Positions 1 through 5,386 of a stretch of 5,951 nucleotides of DNA are shown piece by piece. Origin of the DNA: Brevundimonas vancanneytii (GTDB lineage Bacteria; Pseudomonadota; Alphaproteobacteria; Caulobacterales; Caulobacteraceae); assembly GCA_945874855.1 (NCBI GenBank), contig CAMCIP010000144.1, positions 1 through 5,951 on the forward strand, given 5' to 3'. A program made the translations under genes and the position numbers. A model generated the notes under the pieces. It was not told where the DNA came from and searched no databases. It saw only the letters and a program-made list of their open reading frames with translations. The stretch's first letter is position 1. Every line of letters begins with the position of its first letter.

Positions 1-183
1 GTCAAAGAGGGCCGTCAGCCAGGCGGCGACGCCGAGGGTGGCGACGGTGGTCGCCAGGGCGATCCAGCGGGCGGCGGGGGCAGCCCCCTCCCCCCGCGCC
101 ATCAGGCGAACGCCGAGAATGAGCAGGGCTCCCGCCAACGGCAGGAAGGTGACGAGGCTCAGGATGTGGTCGGTCACGGCCAT
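1..183 (-). CDS. nuoM: NADH-quinone oxidoreductase subunit M, N-terminal part (cut by window edge)
   Basis: NuoM is one of the three antiporter-like membrane subunits of complex I and takes part in proton translocation in the membrane arm. Only the first 61 codons are present; the frame is open through base 1, so the gene continues outside the window. The visible protein begins MAVTDHILSLVTFLPLAGAL and shows one hydrophobic helix at about residues 5-27, a short polar link with Arg/Glu, and a second helix at about 41-59 ending in LTALFD, which fits the NuoM N-terminus. The ATG lies 4 bases after the nuoL stop and is preceded by a strong GGGGAGG Shine-Dalgarno 8 bases upstream, inside the nuoL 3' end. 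Identification rests on the short N-terminus plus its position directly after nuoL. The catalytic Glu/Lys residues of the family lie outside the window and cannot be checked. Confidence 0.9.
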   Translation of the reverse strand, partial: MAVTDHILSLVTFLPLAGALLILGVRLMARGEGAAPAARWIALATTVATLGVAAWLTALFD

Positions 184-187
184 GGGC

Positions 188-2227
188 TCAGCCTCCCCAG
201 GTCGTGAGCGCGAAGGCCAGCAGGCCGGCCACGCCGAGAAGCATCACAAAGGCATAGTGGTAGACGTAGCCCGACTGGATCCGCGACAGTCGTACGGCCG
301 ACTTGAGGGAGGCCCAGGCCGCGCCGTTGGGGCCAAGACCGTCGATGATCCGGACGTCGCCGACCTTCCAGAACAGATCGCCCAGTGCCCTGGCACCCTT
401 GACGAAGACGGCATCATAGATCTCGTCGAAGAACCACTTGTTGAAGAAGAAGGCGTGCAGCGGCCCACCGCGCTCGGCCATACGCCGGCCAAGGCCTTCC
501 TTCAGGACGTAGACGTAGACCGCGATCAGCGTGCCGAGCCCGGACACGACCAGTGGTGCCCACAAGACCCATTGCGGGACGTAGTGGCTGTCGTGGATCA
601 CGTGGTTCTCGGGTCCGCTGAAGATGGCACCGCGCCAGAAGTCGTGCTCGGCATCACCGACGAAGAATTCGTAGAAGACGAAGCCCGAGGCGATGGCCCC
701 GATCGACAGCACCAGAAGCGGCACCAGCATGACCCAGGGACTTTCGTGCGGCTTCAGCGGGCCGTGATGACCGTGGTCGTCGTGCGCGTGATCGTCATGC
801 CCATGGGCGTGGGCGGCGGCATGATCGTCCTTCCACGCGGGCTTGTTGTGGAAGGTCATGAACACCAGTCGCCACGAATAGTAGGCCGTCAGGCCGGCCG
901 CGAAGAGGCCGATGAAGAAGGCGAACATGCCGACCGGTGAATGACCGCTGGTCGCCGCGGCGAAGGCGCTCTCCAGCACCGAGTCCTTGGAATAGAAGCC
1001 GGCGAAGCCCCACTTCAGCTCGGGGATGCCCAGGCCGGTGATGGCGATGGTCCCGATCATCATGACGGCATAGGTGACGGGCAGCAGCTTCATCAGCCCG
1101 CCCATCTTCCGCATATCCTGCTCGTGGTGCATGCCGTGGATCACCGAGCCGGCGCCGAGGAACAGCAAGGCCTTGAAGAAGGCATGGGTGAACAGATGGA
1201 ACATGGCGGCCTGATAGGCGCCGACGCCCGCCGCGAAGAACATGTAGCCCAGCTGCGAACAGGTCGAATAGGCGATGACCCGCTTGATGTCGTTCTGGGC
1301 CAGGCCGACCGTGGCGGCAAACAGGGCGGTGATCGCCCCGGTGATGGCGATCAGCATGGCCGCCGTGGGTGCGTACTCATAGATCGGGCTGAGCAGGCAG
1401 ACCATGTAGACGCCGGCAGTGACCATGGTCGCGGCATGGATCAGGGCCGAGACCGGCGTCGGGCCCTCCATCGCATCGGGCAGCCAGGTGTGCAGGAAGA
1501 ACTGGGCCGACTTGCCCATGGCCCCGACGAACAGCAGCACGCCCGCCAGATCCAGGGCCGACCACTGATAACCGAGGAAGCCCCAGCCCGTGCCCGCGCG
1601 CTCGGCGATCAGGGGGAACAGTTCGGCGAACTGGATCGTGCCGAACATCCAGAAGACGGTGATGATGCCAAGCGCAAAGCCGAAGTCGCCGACGCGGTTG
1701 ACCACGAAGGCCTTGATGGCGGCGGCGCTGGCCGTGGGCTTCTTGTACCAGAAGCCGATCAGCAGATAGGAGGCCAGGCCGACGCCTTCCCAGCCGAAGA
1801 ACAGCTGCATGAAGTCGGCGGCCGTCACCAGGGCCAGCATGGCGAAGGTGAAGAGCGACAGATAGGCGAAGAAGCGCGGCCGGCTGTCGTCCTCGGACAT
1901 GTAGCCCCAGCTGTACAGATGGACCAGCGAGGACACGGTGGTGACGACGATCAGCATCACCGCCGACAGGGCGTCGATGCGGATCGACCAGGTCGACTGG
2001 AAGTCGCCCACATTGATGAAGGGCAGGAGTTCAATGGTGAAGGCGGCCAGCCCGCCCCAGGTGTGTTGCGAGAACACGATCCAGGCCACGGCGCAGGAGA
2101 AGAACAGCAGGCCGGTCGTGACCGCCTGGGAGGCAACATTGCCGATGCGGCGACCGAACAGGCCGGCGATGGCGGCGCCGGCGAGCGGGGCAAAGACCCC
2201 GAGGATGATCAGCAGTTCCAGCGTCAC
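188..2227 (-). CDS. nuoL: NADH-quinone oxidoreductase subunit L (proton-pumping membrane subunit)
   Basis: NuoL is the distal antiporter-like subunit of complex I, with a C-terminal lateral helix that runs along the membrane arm. The frame encodes 679 residues, somewhat longer than E. coli NuoL (about 613). The N-terminal family block includes the WEGVGLASYLLIGFW motif (residues 146-160). Residues that appear to match the E. coli pumping residues are present: E147, D181, K239, H264, H348, K352 and K414 (in FYSKD). The signature HTWLPDAMEGPTPVSALIHA spans 246-265. Multiple hydrophobic helices run through to the end. A histidine- and aspartate-rich loop occupies about 467-494. The start is GTG, 4 bases after the nuoK stop, with GAAGGG 8 bases upstream; the N-terminus MTLELLIILG fits the family at this point, and I see no better ATG. 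The stop is 4 bases before nuoM. No frameshift or missing key residue was seen. Confidence 0.98.
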   Translation of the reverse strand: MTLELLIILGVFAPLAGAAIAGLFGRRIGNVASQAVTTGLLFFSCAVAWIVFSQHTWGGLAAFTIELLPFINVGDFQSTWSIRIDALSAVMLIVVTTVSSLVHLYSWGYMSEDDSRPRFFAYLSLFTFAMLALVTAADFMQLFFGWEGVGLASYLLIGFWYKKPTASAAAIKAFVVNRVGDFGFALGIITVFWMFGTIQFAELFPLIAERAGTGWGFLGYQWSALDLAGVLLFVGAMGKSAQFFLHTWLPDAMEGPTPVSALIHAATMVTAGVYMVCLLSPIYEYAPTAAMLIAITGAITALFAATVGLAQNDIKRVIAYSTCSQLGYMFFAAGVGAYQAAMFHLFTHAFFKALLFLGAGSVIHGMHHEQDMRKMGGLMKLLPVTYAVMMIGTIAITGLGIPELKWGFAGFYSKDSVLESAFAAATSGHSPVGMFAFFIGLFAAGLTAYYSWRLVFMTFHNKPAWKDDHAAAHAHGHDDHAHDDHGHHGPLKPHESPWVMLVPLLVLSIGAIASGFVFYEFFVGDAEHDFWRGAIFSGPENHVIHDSHYVPQWVLWAPLVVSGLGTLIAVYVYVLKEGLGRRMAERGGPLHAFFFNKWFFDEIYDAVFVKGARALGDLFWKVGDVRIIDGLGPNGAAWASLKSAVRLSRIQSGYVYHYAFVMLLGVAGLLAFALTTWGG
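192..198 (-). promoter_or_regulatory. Shine-Dalgarno of nuoM
   Basis: GGGGAGG on the transcribed sense, with its core 8 bases before the nuoM ATG and embedded in the last codons of nuoL. It is among the strongest ribosome-binding sites in the window and fixes the nuoM start. Confidence 0.75.
764..823 (-). other. His/Asp-rich loop within NuoL
   Basis: This stretch encodes NuoL residues 469-488, in which 9 of 20 residues are histidine and 4 are aspartate (repeating GHDD/AHDD units). It sits between a hydrophobic helix ending in SWRLVFMTFH and the next block starting HESPWVM. The E. coli protein has a much shorter loop here. Similar His-rich loops occur in other alphaproteobacterial NuoL proteins as far as I recall. 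It could bind metal ions or be a tolerated low-complexity expansion; the sequence alone does not decide. Confidence 0.8.
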
Positions 2228-2231
2228 GCGA

Positions 2232-2540
2232 TCAGCCCTTCATCACGCTGGCGTCGTCGACCAGAATGTCGCCGCGGTTGCGGAAGAAGGTGACCAGAAT
2301 GGCCAGACCGACGGCAGCTTCCGCCGCGGCCACGGTCAGCACAAACATGGCCATGATCTGCCCTGACACCTCGTTCAGGTGGGTCGAGAAGGCGACGAAA
2401 TTGATGTTCACGGCCAGCAGGATCAGTTCGATCGACATCAGGATGATGATGACGTTCTTGCGGTTCACGAAGATGCCGAACACGCCGATGGTGAACAGCA
2501 TGGCGGCGACCGCCAGATAGTGGTGCAGGGTCACGACCAT
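2232..2540 (-). CDS. nuoK: NADH-quinone oxidoreductase subunit K
   Basis: NuoK (ND4L homologue) is a small three-helix membrane subunit linking the quinone-site subunits to the antiporter-like subunits of complex I. The 102-residue length is normal for the family. The sequence contains NRKNVIIILMSIELILLAVN, with E38 matching E. coli E36, and the VLTVAAAEAAVGLAI block, with E74 matching E. coli E72; both glutamates belong to the proposed proton path. Helices lie at about 6-24, 29-49 and 60-86, and the C-terminus ends in the family-like VMKG. The ATG shares its A with the nuoJ stop (TGATG), so translation is probably coupled. A good GGAGGA Shine-Dalgarno lies 9 bases upstream inside nuoJ. nuoL follows after 4 bases. 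Confidence 0.98.
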   Translation of the reverse strand: MVVTLHHYLAVAAMLFTIGVFGIFVNRKNVIIILMSIELILLAVNINFVAFSTHLNEVSGQIMAMFVLTVAAAEAAVGLAILVTFFRNRGDILVDDASVMKG

Positions 2541-3166
2541 CAGCGCAGGTCCTCCGGCGACAGGCCCTGGCCGGTGACCGGGGTCTTGATCTCCATGGCG
2601 GTCCGGGCGTCGCGGCCGACCTGGGTGGCGACCTTCTGGCGCTTGACGTTGGGCTTGTGGCGCAGGGTCAGGGTGATGGCCCCGATCATGGCCACCAGCA
2701 GCACCACGCCCGCCGCCTGGAAGAAGTAGACATAGTCCGTGTAGAGCACACGCCCGATCGCCTCGATGTTGGTGCGATCAGCGACCGGGGCGGCCGGGCC
2801 CACCGCGTCGGCCGCGGCCCCGCCGTTCACCACGGCGACGATGATCACGATCATCTCGGCCAGCAGCACACCCGCCACGATGGCCGCGATCGGCAGATAG
2901 CGGGCGTAGCCCTCGCGCAGTTTCACGAAATCGACGTCCAGCATCATGACGACGAACAGGAACAGCACCGCCACGGCGCCGACGTAGACGACGACCAGCA
3001 GCATGGCCAGGAACTCGGCGCCCAGCAGCACGAACAGGCCCGCCGCCGAGAAGAAGGCGAGGATCAGCCAGAGCACCGAGTGCACCGGGTTGCGCGCCGT
3101 CACGACCAGCAGGGCGGAAACCACCACCACCGTCGCCAGCGCATAGAATGCGATGCCTGCGATCAC
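2540..3166 (-). CDS. nuoJ: NADH-quinone oxidoreductase subunit J
   Basis: NuoJ (ND6 homologue) is a five-helix membrane subunit of complex I next to NuoK and NuoH. Its third helix carries the pi-bulge implicated in coupling quinone chemistry to proton movement. The 208-residue protein shows hydrophobic helices at about 3-22, 29-49, 52-76, 90-113 and 146-168. The conserved ARNPVHSVLWLILAFF (24-39) and GAEFLAMLLVVVYVGAVAVL (49-68) blocks are present, including E51 and Y61. A basic, soluble tail of about 40 residues follows the last helix, as in other alphaproteobacterial NuoJ proteins. The start is GTG, which overlaps the stop of a 38-codon frame upstream as GTGA; GGAG lies 7 bases upstream of it. 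The encoded N-terminus MIAGIAFYAL fits the family, and the in-frame sequence further upstream (S-R-S-R-G) does not. The stop overlaps the nuoK ATG. Confidence 0.97.
   Translation of the reverse strand: MIAGIAFYALATVVVVSALLVVTARNPVHSVLWLILAFFSAAGLFVLLGAEFLAMLLVVVYVGAVAVLFLFVVMMLDVDFVKLREGYARYLPIAAIVAGVLLAEMIVIIVAVVNGGAAADAVGPAAPVADRTNIEAIGRVLYTDYVYFFQAAGVVLLVAMIGAITLTLRHKPNVKRQKVATQVGRDARTAMEIKTPVTGQGLSPEDLR
2550..2555 (-). promoter_or_regulatory. Shine-Dalgarno of nuoK
   Basis: GGAGGA on the transcribed sense, 9 bases before the nuoK ATG, inside the 3' end of nuoJ. Together with the TGATG overlap it supports direct initiation as well as coupling at nuoK. Confidence 0.75.
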
Positions 3167-3279
3167 GCCTCGGCTCCGGCTGGCGGGAAGAATGCGGCGG
3201 TCGAGTCGGGCCCCGGCCCCGCGCGGCGACCTTCTAGCGGGCGGGGTCCGGCCTTGCCAAGCGGGGAAAGCGCCGACAT
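3163..3279 (-). CDS. Doubtful 38-residue small frame between nuoI and nuoJ
   Basis: A frame of 38 codons exactly fills the nuoI-nuoJ gap. Its ATG shares a base with the nuoI stop (TGATG) and its TGA overlaps the nuoJ GTG start (GTGA). The predicted peptide starts MSALSPLGKAGPRPLEG and ends PPAGAEA; it is rich in Pro, Gly, Ala and Arg, with no membrane helix, signal or domain that I recognise. For coding: the perfect tiling and possible coupling. Against coding: no clear Shine-Dalgarno, codons that neighbouring genes rarely use (CTT twice, CTA once), 9 of 38 codons ending in A or T, and a strong hairpin occupying the middle. It may be translated only to carry ribosomes from nuoI to nuoJ, or may be non-coding spacer. 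I cannot assign a function. Confidence 0.3.
   Translation of the reverse strand: MSALSPLGKAGPRPLEGRRAGPGPDSTAAFFPPAGAEA
3209..3253 (-). repeat. GC-rich inverted repeat / hairpin between nuoI and nuoJ
   Basis: In the transcript an imperfect stem of about 12 base pairs can form. A perfect 6-bp core pairs 3217-3222 with 3241-3246. Beyond a one-base bulge at 3247, another 4 pairs form (3213-3216 with 3248-3251), then 2 more (3209-3210 with 3252-3253) after a two-base bulge. The loop is about 18 bases and includes CTAGAAGG on the transcribed sense. All pairs are G-C. There is no U-tract after the stem, so it is not a standard intrinsic terminator. It could be an mRNA-processing or stabilising structure between the peripheral-arm and membrane-arm genes, or one copy of a dispersed palindromic element. 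Folding was judged by eye. Confidence 0.6.
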
Positions 3280-3770
3280 CAGCGCCACGCCGCGTCGAGT
3301 TCGAGATTGCGCGCGATCATCCGCTCCCAGCGGTCGCCGTTCTCCAGCAGGCGGGCCTTGTCGTAATAGAGCTCCTCGCGGGTCTCGACGGCGAACTCGG
3401 AGTTCGGCCCCTCGACGATAGCGTCCACCGGGCAGGCCTCCTGGCACAGGCCGCAGTAGATGCATTTGACCATGTCGATGTCGTAGCGAGTGGTGCGGCG
3501 GCTGCCGTCCTCGCGAGGTTCGGCCTCGATGGTGATGGCCTGGGCCGGGCAGATGGCCTCGCACAGCTTGCAGGCGATGCAGCGCTCCTCGCCGTTCGGA
3601 TAGCGGCGCAGGGCGTGCTCGCCCCGGAAGCGCGGCGACTGGGGTCCGCGCTCGAACGGATAGTTCACCGTCGCCTTGGGGCGCAGCAGATATTTGAACG
3701 TCAGGAAGAAGGCCCCGACGGCGTCGATCAGCAGGGCCCCGCGGATCGTCTGGCTGATACGGGCGATCAT
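3279..3770 (-). CDS. nuoI: NADH-quinone oxidoreductase subunit I (2x[4Fe-4S])
   Basis: NuoI carries the two [4Fe-4S] clusters N6a and N6b that pass electrons towards cluster N2 and quinone; it sits at the base of the peripheral arm of complex I. The 163-residue length is typical of the short alphaproteobacterial/mitochondrial TYKY type. Two ferredoxin motifs are intact: C64, C67, C70 and C74 (CIACKLCEAICP), and C103, C106, C109 and C113 (CIYCGLCQEACP). Family blocks TVNYPFERGPQSPRFRGEHA (34-53), RYPNGEERCIACKLC and VDAIVEGPNSEFA are present, and an amphipathic N-terminus precedes them. The ATG is chosen because MIARISQTIRGALLIDAV leads into the family's N-terminal helix; AAAGG lies 9 bases upstream. 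The stop shares a base with a downstream ATG. The upstream lipoprotein gene ends 39 bases before. Confidence 0.98.
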   Translation of the reverse strand: MIARISQTIRGALLIDAVGAFFLTFKYLLRPKATVNYPFERGPQSPRFRGEHALRRYPNGEERCIACKLCEAICPAQAITIEAEPREDGSRRTTRYDIDMVKCIYCGLCQEACPVDAIVEGPNSEFAVETREELYYDKARLLENGDRWERMIARNLELDAAWR

Positions 3771-3805
3771 CGGGCCCGGCCTTTCTGGAAAATCGTATCG
3801 GTCAT
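3767..3805 (-). other. Possible 12-codon leader frame ahead of nuoI
   Basis: The short gap between the lipoprotein gene and nuoI contains ATG-ACC-GAT and so on, a 12-residue frame (MTDTIFQKGRAR) whose TGA overlaps the nuoI ATG as ATGA. A weak GGAA element lies about 8 bases before its ATG. It is not in frame with nuoI, so it is not an alternative nuoI start. It may be chance, a coupling mini-cistron, or the remnant of a former gene start. Nothing else supports translation. Confidence 0.2.
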
Positions 3806-3809
3806 GGGA

Positions 3810-4019
3810 TCAGTTCCGCGGACAGGCGCGGGCGTCACGGTCGCGCCGGCGGTCGGCGTCCCGGTTGGCGGCGGCCTGGCAGCGACGGGCCGCCTCGGCC
3901 TCGCGGTCCAGCCGTTCGACCCGCGCGGCAGCGGTCTCGTCAAGCGGCGGGGCGATCGGGCGCGTCCAGCCGCAGCCGGCGACGGCGAGAGCCAGGAGAG
4001 GGATCAGCAGTCGGGCCAT
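3810..4019 (-). CDS. Small predicted lipoprotein in the nuo operon, function unknown
   Basis: This 69-residue protein begins MARLLIPLLALAVAGCGW: a positive residue, a hydrophobic run, and a lipobox VAGC with C16, so it is predicted to be lipid-anchored and exported. The mature part is about 54 residues, very rich in Ala, Arg, Asp and Glu. A stretch at about 27-62 with regular charge spacing probably forms a helix or coiled coil. Two further cysteines (C47 and C66) could form a disulfide in the periplasm. I do not recognise a family. Its ATG follows the nuoH stop by 2 bases, with GGGAG 7 bases upstream, and third codon positions are G/C-rich like the neighbours, all of which supports real coding. 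The frame is open further upstream inside nuoH, but that would bury the signal sequence, so the ATG at 4019 is preferred. Co-expression with complex I suggests an accessory or assembly role, which is inference. Confidence 0.75.
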   Translation of the reverse strand: MARLLIPLLALAVAGCGWTRPIAPPLDETAAARVERLDREAEAARRCQAAANRDADRRRDRDARACPRN

Positions 4020-4021
4020 GA

Positions 4022-5092
4022 TCAGGCTCCCACCGCGAAGACGCGCCAAGCCGCGACCCCGGCCACGCAGACCAGGGAGGTCGGCAGGAAGATCTTCCAG
4101 CCCAGCCGCATCAACTGGTCGTAGCGATAGCGGGGCACGAAGGCCTTCACCATGGCGAACATGAAGAACCAGAAGACGATCTTGGCCGAAAAGACCAGCA
4201 GATAGAACAGGTTCGCCAGCCACTGCGGCCAGCTTTCCAGGGCGATCAGGGCCACGTCGAAGCCGGGATTCCAGCCGCCGAAGAACAGCAGGCTGATCAT
4301 GGCGCACATGAAGACGATGTTGACGTACTCGCCCATCATGAAGAGCAGGTAGGGCGTCGAGCTGTATTCAACCTGATAGCCGGCCACGAGCTCGGACTCG
4401 GCCTCGGGCAGGTCGAACGGCGGGCGGTTGGTTTCGGCCAGGGCCGAGACGAAGAAGATGATCGCCATCGGGAACATCAGGATCACGGTCGGCCAGGTGC
4501 CGGCCCCGCCGCCGAAGGCGAACCAGTTCCAGATCCAGCCTTCCTGCGCCGTCACGATCGAGGTCAGGTTCATGGTCCCGGCCAGCAGGATGACGTTGAT
4601 GATCACCAGACCGATGGAGACCTCATAGGACACCATCTGCGCGGCGGACCGCAGCGACCCGAGGAAGGGATATTTCGAGTTGGACGCCCAGCCGCCCATG
4701 ATGATGCCGTATACGCCCAGCGAGCTGATGGCGAAGACGTAGAGGATGCCGACATTCAGGTCGGAGATGACCCAGCCGGGCGCGAACGGGATCACCGCCC
4801 AGGCCCCGAAGGCGACGATGACCGTCAGGATCGGGGCCAGCAGGAACACCGTCTTGTCGGCGCCCGCCGGGACCACGACCTCCTTCAGCACGAATTTGAA
4901 GAAGTCGGCGAAGGACTGCAGCAGGCCGAACGGGCCGACGACGTTGGGCCCTTTGCGCATCTGCACGCCCGCCCAGATCTTGCGGTCGGCCAGCAGCAGG
5001 AAGGCCACGGCCAGCAGGACGCCGATCGTCACCAGCAGGATCGCGCCGACCGTGCCGAGGGTCCAGCCGAGGGGGGAAGTCCAGAAGTCCAT
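4022..5092 (-). CDS. nuoH: NADH-quinone oxidoreductase subunit H
   Basis: NuoH (ND1 homologue) is the membrane subunit that connects the peripheral and membrane arms of complex I and forms much of the quinone-access channel. The 356-residue protein is slightly longer than E. coli NuoH (325), within the normal range for alphaproteobacteria. Conserved blocks are visible in order: ADRKIWAGVQMRKGPNVVGP (35-54), ASNSKYPFLGSLRSAAQMVS (136-155), the acidic quinone-channel loop ETNRPPFDLPEAESELVAGY (220-239) followed by QVEYSS, and RYRYDQLMRLGWKIFLP (321-337). About eight hydrophobic helices are seen. The ATG shares its A with the stop of the upstream 96-residue gene (TGATG), with only a weak GGGA element before it, so initiation probably relies on coupling. 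A lipoprotein gene starts 2 bases after the stop. The sequence appears intact. Confidence 0.98.
   Translation of the reverse strand: MDFWTSPLGWTLGTVGAILLVTIGVLLAVAFLLLADRKIWAGVQMRKGPNVVGPFGLLQSFADFFKFVLKEVVVPAGADKTVFLLAPILTVIVAFGAWAVIPFAPGWVISDLNVGILYVFAISSLGVYGIIMGGWASNSKYPFLGSLRSAAQMVSYEVSIGLVIINVILLAGTMNLTSIVTAQEGWIWNWFAFGGGAGTWPTVILMFPMAIIFFVSALAETNRPPFDLPEAESELVAGYQVEYSSTPYLLFMMGEYVNIVFMCAMISLLFFGGWNPGFDVALIALESWPQWLANLFYLLVFSAKIVFWFFMFAMVKAFVPRYRYDQLMRLGWKIFLPTSLVCVAGVAAWRVFAVGA
4027..4031 (-). promoter_or_regulatory. Shine-Dalgarno of the small lipoprotein gene
   Basis: GGGAG on the transcribed sense, 7 bases before the ATG at 4019 and within the nuoH 3' end. It favours the start that exposes the signal sequence and lipobox over any start further upstream. 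Confidence 0.65.
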
Positions 5093-5382
5093 CAGGCGGT
5101 CCCAACGACGCGGTAGAGAAGATAGGTGAACAGCAACAGCGAGGCGGTCTCGATCAGGAGCACGAACCGAACCGACCAGACCGCCGCGTGCACACCCAGA
5201 TCATGAAGCCTCGTCTCGCCCGCAAACAACGCGGCCTTCAATCGCCCGGCATCTGCTGCATCGCGGGCGTCGATTCCCATGGCCTTGGACAGGGCCTGGA
5301 GCTTCTGGACGAAAACCAGCGACAACGCCACCGACACCACCAGCGGTGCGAACACATAGAGAGGGATGCCGCCCAGGGCCAT
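5092..5382 (-). CDS. Two-helix membrane protein between nuoG and nuoH, function unknown
   Basis: The predicted protein has 96 residues. A first hydrophobic helix lies at about 5-25 (PLYVFAPLVVSVALSLVFV), a polar, probably helical middle at about 26-66 contains Lys, Arg, Asp and Glu, and a second hydrophobic helix lies at about 68-91 (FVLLIETASLLLFTYLLY). This suggests a small integral membrane protein with both ends on one side. I do not recognise a named family. The ATG at 5382 is 4 bases after the nuoG stop and has GGAG 7 bases upstream. The same frame is open further upstream inside nuoG, but there it encodes a Pro/Arg/Trp-rich sequence typical of an off-frame shadow, so the short form is preferred. 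Its stop overlaps the nuoH ATG. Location between two core genes and likely coupling suggest a complex I accessory or assembly function, which is inference. Confidence 0.75.
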   Translation of the reverse strand: MALGGIPLYVFAPLVVSVALSLVFVQKLQALSKAMGIDARDAADAGRLKAALFAGETRLHDLGVHAAVWSVRFVLLIETASLLLFTYLLYRVVGTA

Positions 5383-5386
5383 GCCC

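Noticed and set aside
38..2293. Two long open frames on the plus strand (about 300 and 450 codons) opposite nuoL and nuoK
   Set aside because: They are antisense to clear nuo genes, have low-complexity Gly/Asp/His/Gln/Arg-rich products without domains, and are expected from high GC and strong third-position bias.
3209..3253. Intrinsic transcription terminator
   Set aside because: There is a strong stem but no run of U after it, and the operon clearly continues into nuoJ.
2657..4124. Plus-strand frames opposite nuoJ, nuoI and the lipoprotein gene
   Set aside because: They are shadows of minus-strand genes with biased composition and no recognisable motif; nothing supports plus-strand genes anywhere in the window.
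3810..4307. Longer version of the lipoprotein frame starting inside nuoH
   Set aside because: The added N-terminus is Arg/Gly/Leu-rich off-frame nuoH sequence and would bury the signal peptide and lipobox; the ATG at 4019 has its own Shine-Dalgarno.
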